Notes under the pieces: generated by a model
What the model was told of the DNA's origin: nothing
What the model saw: the letters and a program-made list of their open reading frames with translations, nothing else
Databases searched by the model: none
Position numbers and translations under genes: made by a program
Part shown: in pieces, positions 43,601-54,545 of the stretch
Layout: every line of letters starts with the position of its first letter
Position numbering within the stretch: position 1 is the stretch's first letter
DNA from: Spongilla lacustris
Lineage: Eukaryota; Porifera; Demospongiae; Spongillida; Spongillidae
DNA length: 64,000 nt
Assembly: GCA_949361645.1 (NCBI GenBank)
Contig: OX442422.1
Span: 5,517,642-5,581,641, forward strand
Direction: 5' to 3'

Positions 43601-46600
43601 GGGGATTGGTAAGCAATGCAATGGGGACACATGTAAACACTAAGTATAAGTACTTGGTACCTTCCATTAAACACTTCTTAACACTGTCATATCACATACT
43701 GGTTGTATGTGTGTACTCTAATTAGAGGCTTCATGTTTGAAGGGGCCATGTTGATGACCATGTACTACATGTAGATGTGTACATTGTACCCACCATGTTG
43801 ACTGAACTATTGTACCCACTTCAGGATGGCAATACTCTATTACACCTTGCTGCAAAGGGAGGTCATACTAGTATTACTTGTATGGAATATCTCCTTTCCA
43901 CTCCTGGTATTGATGTGAACATTAAAAATAGGGTGAGTTGTATGTAAAGCTGTACAATCTTCCTCCTGTTCGTACATCTTTTTACTTTACTTAGCAAATG
44001 TGAGCCCCAATACATGCACCCCGTTGGCTGCATGCCATAAAGAGGGGTCAGGCAGAGCACCCCATGAGGCCACATGCCCTAATGGCTAGAGGTGGATAAG
44101 GGAGGCAAGAGCCAGCCTCCATGGATGTAGCCATTTTTGGGTGAATGGGGGCAGACTGGACCCCACTGTGTTGCGTAGCATTAGGTACTACCATGCCCTA
44201 GGCTGCCTGAACCAATGTGGGGCCAATGGGGTGCAGGCCGTTGTAATATTGTTGGAATCGTGATGACCGCACACATGCACAATAGAGGCGAGTTAATTTG
44301 TTAATTAAATCAAGATTATAATTTTATAACCATTAAATCAGACGATTGAGCGCTAGCGCTGGATAATACATGTACATTGACGTGTTGGTGAAGTTGGATC
44401 AATGCCTGCTGCCTGGCGCCCTTCGGTGCCCATGGCGCCCCACGTCATAAACCGGCAGGTGGGTTGGTACCCCCCTGGCCCCCTCCGACCAGGCCGCCAC
44501 TGATAAGGTGTACAGGTCCAGTCAGTGAGGGGTACAATATTACACAAGGGGTGGGAGGGGGCTGCGATGATGCCAGTAGCTACTGAGGATGTGTGTGTAA
44601 TGGACTTGCCTATAAGGGGCACCAGCTATAAGGGGCACCAGGTAGATGTGTGGGGTTTGGTAAGCAATGCAATGGGGACACATGTAGACACTAAGTATAG
44701 GCACCCGGTACCTTCCATTAAAACACTGCTTAACACTACCGTATCACATACTGGTTGTATGTGTGTACTCTAATTAGAGGCTTCATGTTTGAAGGGGCCA
44801 TGTTGATGACCATGTAAACATGTGTACATTGTACCCACCATGTTGGCTGAACTATTGTACCCACTACACTGTATGTTGGCTGACCTATTGTACCCACTCC
44901 AGTATGGTGATACTCCATTACACCTTGCTGAAATAAGAGGTGATACTACTAGTGTGGAACGTCTCCTTTCTACTCCTGGTATTGATGTGAACGTTAAGGA
45001 GCGTGTAAGTTTGTGTATTGAATGTTACATGAACATTACAGTTATGATAATACTAAGAACAGGAGGGAGTGGAGACATGCCAATAAAGGCATCTCCAATA
45101 TCTCTTGTTCCCTTCCTTCTTACACCACCATTGCCATAAAATGCAATATACCACTAACTTTCGCTATTTTTATGTATGAGATATGACATGTATGTATATA
45201 TCTATAGTCTTCTGCCTCAAATTTACTAATAATGGTTGTGGTAAAGTCACGAAGCATGCACATGTATAATGCTGACATACATATACATGAGTGACTTTGT
45301 TTTAAGAGGCCATGGCGGCCATGTTGATGATGACCATGTACTGCATGCACCATGTTGACTGACCCACTCCAGCATGGTCATACTCCATTACACTATGCTG
45401 CTAAGGAAGGTCATACAACTTTTATGGATCATTTCCTTTCTGCTCCTGGTATTGATGTGAACATTAAGGATGAGGTGAGTTGTACAATCTTCTTCCTCCT
45501 ATTCATAAATCATACATCTTTTTACTTTACTTAGCAAATGTGAGCCCCAATACATGCACCAGGTTGGCTGCATGCCATAAAGAGGGGTCAGGCAGAGCAC
45601 CCCATGAGGCCACATGCCCTAATGGCTAGAGGTGGATAAGGGAGGCAAGAGCCAGCCTCCATGGATGTAGCCATTGTTGGGTGAATGGGGGCAGACTGGA
45701 CCCCACTGTATTGCGTAGCATTAGGTACTGCCATGCCTGAACCAATGTGGGGCCAATGGGGTGGTGGCCATTGTACCTTAGAGGCCAGCAGTGGTTGTTG
45801 CCTTAGCTCTGTGACCTCATCTCAGGGTATTAGCCCCAGGGTTATGGTAGCCATGTGTTGAGCAGCACCAGCCTTCTTTAATGAGATGAGAGCAGCAGAA
45901 TACATACATGTATGTGATGCAATAATGAGACCTATCCTAAGGTGTCCAAGTCCAGTCAGTCAGGGGTACAATATTACACAAGGGGTGGGAGGGGGCTGAG
46001 ATGATGCCAGTAGCTACTGAGGATGTGTGTGTAATGGACTTGCCTATAAGAGGCACCAGGTAGATCTGTGGGGATTGGTAAGCAATGCAATGGGGACACA
46101 TGTACACTGTAGACACTAAGTATAGGCACCCGGTACCTTCCATTAAAACACTGCTTAATACTGCCATATCACATACTGGTTGTATGTGTGTACTTTGATT
46201 AGAGACTTCATGTTTGAAGGGGCCATGTTGATGACCATGTACTACATGTACATGTGTACATTGTACCCACCATGTTGACTGAATTATGTACCCACTCCAG
46301 GGTGGTGATACTCCATTACACCTTGCTACAAGGAGAGGTCAAACTGCCTGTGTGGAACATCTCCTTTCCGCTCCTGGTATTGATGTGAACATTACGAATG
46401 AGGTGAGTTGTACAATCTTCTTCCTCCTATTCATAAATCATACATCTTTTTACTTTACTTAGCAAATGTGAGCCCCAATAAATGCACCCCGTTGGCTGCA
46501 TGCCATAAAGAGGGGTCAGGCAGAGCACCCCATGAGACCACATGCCCTAATGGCTAGAGGTGGATAAGGGAGGCAAGAGCCAGCCTCCATGGATGTAGCC

Positions 46601-49600
46601 ATTGTTGGGTGAATGGGGGCAGACTGGACCCTACTGTGTTACGATAGCATTAGGTACTCTCATGCCCTAGGCTGCCTGAACCAATGTGGGGCCAATGGGG
46701 TGGTGGCCATTGTACCTTAGAGGCCAGCAGTGGTTGTTGCTATAGCTCTGTGACCCCACCTCAGGGTGTTAGCCCCAGGGTTAGGGTAGCCATGTGTTGA
46801 GCAGCACCAGCCTTCTTTAATGTGATAAGAGCAGCAGAATACATACATGTACATCTACATGCACATGTATGTGATGCAATAATGAGACCTATAAGGTGTC
46901 CAAGTCCAGTCAGTCAGGGGTACAATATTATACAAGGGGTGGGAGGGGGCTGAGATGATGCCAGTAGCTGCTGAGGATGTGTAGATCTGTGGGGATTGGT
47001 AAGCAATGCAATGGGGACACATGTAGACACTAAGTGTAGGCACTTGGTACCTTCCATTAAAACACTGCTTATCACTACCATATCACATACTGGTTGTATG
47101 TGTGTACTCTAATTAGAGGCTTCATGTTTGAAGGGGCCATGTTGATGACCATGTACATTGTAAACATGTGTACATTGTACCCACCATATTGGCTGAACTA
47201 TTGTACCCACTATGTTGGCTGACCTATTGTACCCACTCCAGTATGGTGATACTCCATTACACCTTGCTGCAGAGGGAGGTTATTATACATGGTCTTGTTT
47301 GGAACGTCTTCTTTCCACTCCTGGTATTGATGTGAACTTTAAGGGTGATGTAAGTTTGTGTATTGAATGTTACATGAACATTACAGTTATGATAATAACG
47401 TTTGAATCGCTATATCGTCCGAACGGTAAAGGCTATTGACTTCCTATTTTCATGACTTCATACTAAACCATTGCTCTATGGTAAAATCACAGCTTTGCAA
47501 CATTCGATACCGCACCTGGTTCAAACCCAACATAACTTTCAGTAAGAGTAATCAAATCGCTTCAAATTCGGTTTTTAGGTAGAGAGGTCCTATACCTATC
47601 TATTTGTTCTGTTCGTTAATTGTATGCTACATGCTATCCGTTACGGAGATACAACTTTTTCCCGCTTGATCATTGGCTCGAATCGAGCGGGAAAAGTGCA
47701 CGTGGTTTGTTCAACTGTATCTCCGTAACGGATGACATAAAAATTAACGAACAGAGCAAATCAATAGGTATAAGACCTCTCTACCTACAATCCGAATTTG
47801 AAGCGATTTGATTACTCCTACAGAAAGTTATGTTGGGTTTGAACCAGGTAGGGTATCGAACGTTGCATTGCTGGCGCGGAGCAAGTGCAAGACACCAAAA
47901 TGTATTTTACCATAGAGCAATGGTGTAGTATGAAGTGTTGTAAATAAGAAGTCGATAGCCATTACCGTTCGGAAGATGTAGTGATTGAAATGCTATAATA
48001 CGATTATTTTATAATGTTATAAAACATAGGAAGTTTTCGCGGATACTGTCCCATATAATTATAATCATTATATTATTATTATTATTATTATTATTATTAT
48101 CTCTTTTGTGCCAATTTCATTGCGTCCAAATGCCATACAGCTAAGAAGTTATTATCCAAACTTGAAGGTATTGCAAGTAGGGACCCACAAGTAGATGTGT
48201 AGTGGTTTTTGTCGGTTCAATGACTTGGCTCAAGCTATATATTCCAACTCCATTAGCCTTTGATGCTCTGCATATGTTTGATGTTGATGTGCGCCAGTGT
48301 TTCCTTAACTGTATGGCAGTCACCATAACTGATGCTTCATGGTGTCAAGCACAGCTCACTCTACATTTATCAGTGTGGTTTGGGACTTCGCTCCCTCTCC
48401 CATCATGCCAGTGCAGCATTCATTGCATCCTATTCTTCATCTGGATGGTGTAATAATGAGGATGCACATTTGAATCGTGCTATTGATACGTGTATGTTCA
48501 ATGAGCAAGTTGCATTAACTGAGAAGATATCTCTTAGCTCCATCACGTCTGTACCTTGCAGTCAGAAAGGTTTATCTTTGAAACTGGATAGCTTTCAATT
48601 CCAGCAACTTATGGAAAAGTCCTCACCTGCTGATAAAGCACGTCTATATTCAGTTTCAGCCAAGCATGCTGCATCATGGCTTTCTGTAGCACCCTCCATA
48701 GGGCTAGGCTTCCATCTTGATCCAGAGGAGTTCCATATTGCAGTAAAGTGGTGGTTGGGCTTAGATATCTCGTATGGGTCTCAGTGTGCACTATGCCCTG
48801 TTAGTTCTCTTGACTCCCTAGGCCACCATGCAACTACTTGCAAAAGAGGGGGTGATGCTATATTTCGCCATAACAATCTTCGGGATATTTTGGCAGGATC
48901 CTTCCATACTGCACATTTGTCTGTCCAGGTTGAAGCAGGTGCAGGGCTCAGCACAGACCTCTCCCAGTCAAGACCAGCAGATATTCTTGTACAGGACTGG
49001 GATCGAGGAAAGCCAGCCGCCTTTGACTTTGACATCTCTGTCGACTCACCGCTAAACTCCAATGTTTTGCCTGCAGCAGGAGCAAGAGCAGGTGCAGCAT
49101 CAGAGGCGGCTGAGCTTAGGAAGCACACTGCAAATGATGCAAAGTGTGCAGAGTTGGGGTGGGTGTCCATCCCTCTTGTGGTGGAGTCTTATGGGGCATG
49201 GGGCAAGGTGGCTCAGCAATCATTTTCTAAACTGGCATCTCGCCTTGCTGTCCATGGCTGTGTGCCAAAGTCCATGGCAACCTTTGAACTTTATGCACGG
49301 CTAAACATCTCCCTGATGAGGGCAAACTCTAGGGCGATGTTGTCTAGGTCCTAGATTATGTTAATTTTTAGTGTAATATTATCATTAGTGTTATAGCTGT
49401 ATTCTGCATAGTGTAATATTATTATTATTGTACAAATCATCTATACATTCCCTATTATTATTATATATATATATATTATACTTTAATAGCTGTTGTAATT
49501 GTGCATTGACAAATCAGGTTCATAGGACATAAAGCAGATATATAATAATACATGTTAGGTATGGTGATGTTGCTGATGCAACCTCTGTCTAAGCCAGCAC

Positions 49601-50042
49601 TTCCCTCAGTGCTACAATAAAACATGCAATAGCTGCAGAAGCAAGCCTAGAAAAAGTTTTGTCATGCTTCTTTCCGGGTGGTGGCATTTAATAAAAATTC
49701 TATGCATGTATGCTGTGCCATGCACATTCTTTCAATATTGGTGAGATAATGATTATACAAAACTAGGGATGGCTCCAATTCATAGCACTTTTTTGTTTTG
49801 ACCCCCCTCCCCCAAGAATTAATTTATTTGTTCTATATATTTGTACTACATTGCACATGCTACAGTATGGTGCAACTTCATTAATCAAAGCTGCAGAACA
49901 TGGTCTTGTTACTTGTGTGGATCAACTCCTTTCAGAATCTGCTTCTGGTATCAATGTGGATATTGCATTCCAGAGAATTTTCGCAATTGACATTTCAGAG
50001 ACAGATCCAGAAGATCTGGAAGAGACCTACATTGTATCCTGA
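40659..50042 (+). CDS. ankyrin-repeat protein gene, copy 3 (11 exons)
   Basis: Exons: 40659-40695, 40928-41019, 41446-41547, 42402-42503, 42872-42973, 43825-43932, 44903-45004, 45373-45474, 46301-46402, 47242-47349, 49866-50042; about 377 aa with no stop. Phases match copy 1 (phase 1 after exon 1, then phase 0 throughout). The middle exons run D-type, Y-type, H-type, then D, Y, H again, then G-type and a Trp-type, so a three-exon unit has been duplicated. The last intron holds a palindrome and a 1.25 kb retroelement fragment. The predicted product is a cytosolic ankyrin-repeat scaffold with an acidic tail; partners are unknown. Confidence 0.78.
40928..41019 (+). CDS. ankyrin copy 3, exon 2
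   Basis: Differs from 6797-6888 by GTG to GCG (Val to Ala in the RDVVW segment). Acceptor CCTCAG. Confidence 0.77.
41446..41547 (+). CDS. ankyrin copy 3, exon 3 (D-type)
   Basis: 34 aa, DGNTPLHLAAKGGHTTCVEY. It lacks the extra ID of copy 1 exons 3 and 4. Confidence 0.8.
42402..42503 (+). CDS. ankyrin copy 3, exon 4 (Y-type)
   Basis: 34 aa, YGDTPLHLAAINGSTTCVER; the outer helix carries NGS in place of RGH. Confidence 0.8.
42872..42973 (+). CDS. ankyrin copy 3, exon 5 (H-type)
   Basis: 34 aa, HGHTPLHYAAKEGHTTCVDR; donor GAG/GTGAGT. Confidence 0.8.
43825..43932 (+). CDS. ankyrin copy 3, exon 6 (D-type)
   Basis: 36 aa. A six-base insertion gives GGHTSITCMEY in the outer helix, the only exon with this change; the frame is kept. 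Confidence 0.78.
44903..45004 (+). CDS. ankyrin copy 3, exon 7 (Y-type)
   Basis: 34 aa, YGDTPLHLAEIRGDTTSVER. Conserved Ala and Cys positions are changed to Glu and Ser, suggesting relaxed constraint. Confidence 0.78.
45373..45474 (+). CDS. ankyrin copy 3, exon 8 (H-type)
   Basis: 34 aa, HGHTPLHYAAKEGHTTFMDH; the usual CV is FM here. Confidence 0.78.
46301..46402 (+). CDS. ankyrin copy 3, exon 9 (G-type)
   Basis: 34 aa, GGDTPLHLATRRGQTACVEH, differing from 14263-14364 by a single residue. Confidence 0.8.
47242..47349 (+). CDS. ankyrin copy 3, exon 10 (Trp-type)
   Basis: 36 aa, YGDTPLHLAAEGGYYTWSCL; donor GAT/GTAAGT. Confidence 0.8.
47397..47994. repeat. ~598 bp palindrome, fourth copy
   Basis: Same foldback unit as 11690-12325. 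The right end is more diverged (GATTGAAATGCTATA). Confidence 0.85.
48071..48100 (+). repeat. (ATT)n microsatellite
   Basis: About ten ATT units directly upstream of the retroelement fragment. It corresponds to the empty tract at 16064-16085. Confidence 0.9.
48101..49357 (+). mobile_element. non-LTR retroelement C-terminal part, endonuclease-like
   Basis: Intact 340-codon frame at 48332-49354 (its ATG is incidental). The preceding 230 bp are the same protein in shifted frames (FDVDVRQCF..). Motifs in order: CX2CX9HX4C from residue ~152 (CALCPVSSLDSLGHHATTC), RHNNLRD at ~179, RPADILVQ at ~214 and AAFDFDISV, then ELGWVSIPLVVESYGAWG and ARLNISLMRANSRAMLSRS. The order CCHC, RHN, PxD, D resembles the restriction-like endonuclease region after RT in R2/NeSL/R4-type non-LTR elements. 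RT itself is missing. The 5' edge, TCTTTTGTGCCAA next to (ATT)n, matches the edge of the 63.5 kb copy. Confidence 0.72.
49866..50042 (+). CDS. ankyrin copy 3, exon 11 (terminal)
   Basis: Opens YGATSLIKAAEHGLVTCVDQ. A nine-base insertion gives LLSESASGINVD, and the tail ends DPEDLEETYIVS then a stop, shorter than copy 2. Confidence 0.75.
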   Translation, partial: YGATSLIKAAEHGLVTCVDQLLSESASGINVDIAFQRIFAIDISETDPEDLEETYIVS

Positions 50043-51184
50043 TTTACTGATGATCTAGACGAGACAGATCCTGAAGATGACTAGCTATTGTTAACACTTT
50101 TTAACTGACTGTATGCTTGCCTGATACAATGGTTTATTACATACCTGTATGTATTATTTTTAGTGTTATTGTCATTATTCAATGAACATACATACATGTA
50201 AGTACCCTAATACATGTACTTGTCATTGTGTGGAACATCTGCTTTATCAATGTTAACATAACGAATAGGGTGATTTCGTCCCTATATATTTAGCGGATGT
50301 ATGACTTCAATCAAAATCAAACTACAGGACAGGACAGACACCAGCTGCATGGGCACCAGTCCATGTACATCAGCTGGGCATATCAGCTGAGTACCAGTAC
50401 TTGATTTTATACCTCAGTCTGACATTTTTAGGATATGTATTTTGAGCACAAAAAAAATACAAAAGCTTAAAAGCTGAAATTCATTTGGCGAATGACATGT
50501 AATCCATCCTACATGTATATACCTGCAGCAAATATATTTAGTGGCAACTTGAGATCAGGTAGGGATTCAGTGTCATCTGTTAGCATTAACAAGCAGCAGA
50601 TACTTTTAGCTCAGTGATGCATATGCATGATATATATGTACATGATTTGAGCCAGTAACTAGGAAATAAGTTTCACTATTTTTTTAAATTACAACCATAT
50701 CATGCATATAAGATTATTGTTATTATTTGTATAATGCGTTCTGCATGGAGATGTACAGGCATTGATAAATTCAAAATATCCTAAATTCCAAATTCAGGAT
50801 CAGTGGGAATTAAGCATCAAATCAGAACTTTCCTGACTTGTTGGCATGAAGTTCACAAGGGACATGAGGCCTGGCAAGCCTGGTTGGGCAATGATTTTTT
50901 TTTACTCCTACAAAATTGGGTATGAGCATGATATTATTGTTGGATGCATGATCCATTGATTGCTGGATGGAGGACGGTGGTGATGTTTCTACTTTCAAAT
51001 TGCAAAGCAAGCTAGCTGCTCTAAACTGAAAAATCACAGTACAGCAAGGTGGCATACCGTCATTGGGGTTACCACTTTATAAATGCGATCTTTCATTGCA
51101 ACAGTTCTCTGTTTTTTGATGAAGATGTTCTTCATTGCCCATCCCCCCCCCCCCCCCGGCTTGAAGAATGTGCAGACCTTGCAT
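50043..51184 (+). other. 3' flank of ankyrin copy 3, segmentally duplicated
   Basis: Counterpart of 16626-17778. No independent gene is seen. Confidence 0.7.
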
Positions 51185-51186
51185 GT

Positions 51187-51364
51187 ATTGGTGCCCAGCT
51201 GATGTGCCCAGCTAATGTACTGGTGCCCAGCTGATGTGCCCAGCTAATGTACTGGTGCCCAGCTGATGTGCCCAGCTGATGTGCCCAGCTAATGTACTGG
51301 TGCCCAGCTGATGTACTGGTGCCCAGCTGATGTACTGGTGCCCAGCTAATGTACTGGCCGGCAT
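51187..51364 (+). repeat. minisatellite, 19 bp unit, copy 3
   Basis: Same TGGTGCCCAGCTGATGTAC unit as 17779-17956 but mixed with short GTGCCCAGCTGAT units, showing independent rearrangement. Confidence 0.9.
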
Positions 51365-52515
51365 GGTGCCCAGCTAGTGTCTGTCCTGCCCTGCAGCATT
51401 TGACCTGGAAGTCATTCATCCGAGCCTCATTTTGGACAGACTATCTTGGAACACTACTCATCATTTTTGGTGTGTTCTGCTCCTTACTACAGACCTGTAT
51501 TCCTTACATGTAGTGGTTGATGTGTATGCTGGGTGAGGGAATGAAGCTAAAGCCTCTTTCCTAAAAGTAAGCAAAAGGTTTGCACCTCAGTTGGGAATGA
51601 GTGTTTGCTGCTCAGGGCAGTTAAGGCATGGGTTCTCAATAGAAACCTTTTTTCTAACATAGTTGCTATGCACTGTGCTATATTTAAATTATGAATGCAT
51701 AATATTAAAGCCCGGATTAAACTCGATATAATATTGCATTTAATGCGTGATGACGTCACGCGGACACGGGCTATTAATGAATATATACCTTAACCGTATG
51801 GAATCAAATACGGAACTGAAGACGTGACAGTAATGTCTTAAAAACTTTAGTATATATTGCACTTACTATGGACTACATAAGTGCCGGTAGGACCTTTCTG
51901 AATTCAGTCTTAGCGGACAGATAAATTTAATAATGCTCTAAAGTTTGGACCTTTTTATCAATTTAATCAACTAATACTCACAGTAACTTGGTAATCAAGA
52001 TCATGATCGTCTGGTCCTACTGCAATTTGGTAAGTACAATGACTCTAGAGTTTTATGGTAGATGTAAAAAAAATTAACTGGCACAGCATCAACTCAGTAA
52101 GCGTTGCTTTTGTTGAGTACTACCTCCATTTTCGCGCGCCGCCACGTAACTAGGTTATGCACGCGCGCCGCTATGGCGGGATAAGCCCGCGTTCGTTCGG
52201 CTGCTAGAGTAATAGTGGAATAGTGGAGCGTACGCATGTTTTTGTTTTGAATCACCAGCCTTTTTAACTATAATATGCGTTTGTGGGTTCTGCTGAGTCG
52301 TGCTGACACGGATACCACCCACAAACCGCATTCTAAACGATTGTGGGTTTTGTGGGTGCTAACGTATACACTCATACACGCACACACATAAACAAAGCGT
52401 GTAACGGCTTTCAAAGATAAACACAATAACAACTATTCGATGTCAAATCCGGGAGCTCTCTATGGCAACGCTCCTGAAACTCCTCTGTATACCCCCTACA
52501 TGTGTTCTCCTGTAT
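51365..52515. other. end of the duplication, then unassigned sequence
   Basis: Similarity to copy 1 ends near 51610. A hairpin of ATGCGTTTGTGGGT and ACCCACAAACCGCAT spans 52277-52333. No exon is recognised. Confidence 0.5.
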
Positions 52516-52519
52516 GTTA

Positions 52520-53670
52520 TTATATGGTGTGGTATGAGGGAAGATGGGTGTGGTATGAGGGAAGATGGGTGTGGTATGAGGGAAGATGGGTGTGGTATGA
52601 GGGAAGATGGGTGTGGTGTGTGTTTAGGGGGAAGATGGGTGTGGTGTGAGGAAGGAAGATGGGTGTGGTGTGAAGAGGGAAGATGGGTGTGGTGTGAGGA
52701 GGGAACATGGGTGTAGTGTGAGGATGGAACATGGGCGTAGTGTGAGGAGGGAACACGAGTGTGGTGTGAGGAGGAAACATGGGCGTAGTGTGAGGAGGGA
52801 ACATGGGTGTAGTGTGAGGTGGGAACATGGGTGTAGTGTGAGGAGGGAACATGGGTAGTGTGAGGAGGAACATGGGTGTAGTGTGAGGAGGGAACATGGG
52901 CAAAGTGTGAGGAGGGAACATAGGTGTAGTGTGAGGAGGGAGTGTGTGGAGGGAACATGGGTGTAGTGTGAGGAGGGAGTGTGTGGAGGGAACATGGGTG
53001 TAGTGTGAGGAGGGAGTGTGAGGAGGGAACATGGGTGTAGTGTGAGGAGGGAGTGTGAGGAGGGAACATGGGTGTAGTGTGAGGAGGGAGTGAGAGGAGG
53101 GAACATGGGTGTAGTGTGAGGAGGGAGTGTGAGGAGGGAACATGGGTGTAGTGTGAGGAGGGAGTGTGAGGAGGGAACATGGGTGTAGTGTGAGGAGGGA
53201 GTGTGAGGAGGGAACATGGGTGTAGTGTGAGGAGGGAACATGGGTGTAGTGTGAGGAGGGAACATGGGTGTAGTGTGAGGAGGGAGTGTGAGGAGGGAAC
53301 ATGGGTGTAGTGTGAGGAGGGAGTGTGAGGAGGGAACATGGGTGTAGTGTGAGGAGGGAGTGTGGGGAGGGAACATGGGTGTAGTGTGAGGAGGGAACAT
53401 GGGTGTAGTGTGAGGAGGGAACATGGGTGTAGTGTGAGGAGGGAACATGGGTGTAGTGTGAGGAGGGAACATGGGTGTAGTGTGAGGAGGGAACATGGGT
53501 GTAGTGTGAGGAGGGAACATGGGTGTAGTGTGAGGAGGGAACATGGGTGTAGTGTGAGGAGGGAACATGGGTGTAGTGTGAGGAGGGAACATGGGTGTAG
53601 TGTGAGGAGGGAACATGGGTGTAGTGTGAGGAGGGAACATGGGCATAGCATGAGGAGGGAACATGGGCGT
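52520..53670 (+). repeat. minisatellites: 21 bp then 24 bp units, ~1.15 kb
   Basis: 52525-52690 has units like GTATGAGGGAAGATGGGTGTG. From ~52690 the unit is GGAACATGGGTGTAGTGTGAGGAG (24 bp), with a 39 bp higher-order variant (24+15) at 52930-53370 and a homogeneous block at 53370-53640. Since 24 is divisible by 3 and the unit has no stop in several frames, open frames up to 413 codons exist on both strands, which explains them without coding. Confidence 0.93.
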
Positions 53671-54140
53671 GGCCTTCTGTGCACCTTTTGACTCTTCTAG
53701 AGCACTCCTGTGGTCCAGCTAGGGCATTGAGAAGGGAACATGGGTGCTGGAGGGAACCATCTACATGTTTGAAGTACGATTATTAAAACACAGTACTACA
53801 TAGCAGAGAGATAGCCATAGATAGTGGTATAGCACAAACTCCTAAATCACGTATGGGTCGTCTGTACATATATACCATATGTAGCGCTCTAAATATGCAG
53901 CAAACACTTAATTGCTTGCAGAATTTTAAATCTAGCCTGCACACCTTCCTCGTAGTACTAGTAGGCCCAGGCAGGTGGGCTTAGGCTAGAATCGATCGAT
54001 AATTGAATACCTCCCTCAGTTTCAAAACACACCGCACAACGCACACTCACGCAAGATAAACACGCTCGTATGACTCTACAGTTTATTATTATACCAAGCC
54101 CGACTAGGCTCCTTTGCACGTAAACATATACTGCATCATA
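53671..54140. other. unassigned region
   Basis: No exon or repeat is recognised. Confidence 0.4.
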
Positions 54141-54145
54141 CATGC

Positions 54146-54278
<133 letters not shown>

Positions 54279-54545
54279 CGCCCCCCACACCACAACACTA
54301 TGTATACGCCCTCCCCCCCCCCCACACACACACGCGCGCACAAGCACACACGACACAAAACACGGGCTCCCACGCGCACCCACATACAAGCACACGAACA
54401 TAAAATTTATACAACGTACTTAAAGATCGAAACAAAACACACGCACTGGCCCACAGTAGCCGCCCGGCCGCATCGCTTCAAATAAGTCACGTGCGATATC
54501 GTATGAATTTCATTAACTCTATAAAATTAAAACCCACGCCTTAAC

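Larger units (their letters stand above)
41390..47350 (+). repeat. amplified exon+intron module array, copy 3
   Basis: Same intron module as in copy 1, with shared phrases at about 41648, 43069, 44030, 45570 and 46498. A variant segment with a hAT-like terminus lies at 44230-44507. Foldback relics follow the Y-type exons at 42563 and 45063. Confidence 0.85.

Noticed and set aside
52443..53684. 413-codon minus-strand frame and shorter frames on both strands
   Set aside because: Produced entirely by the 21/24 bp minisatellite, whose units are multiples of three without stops.
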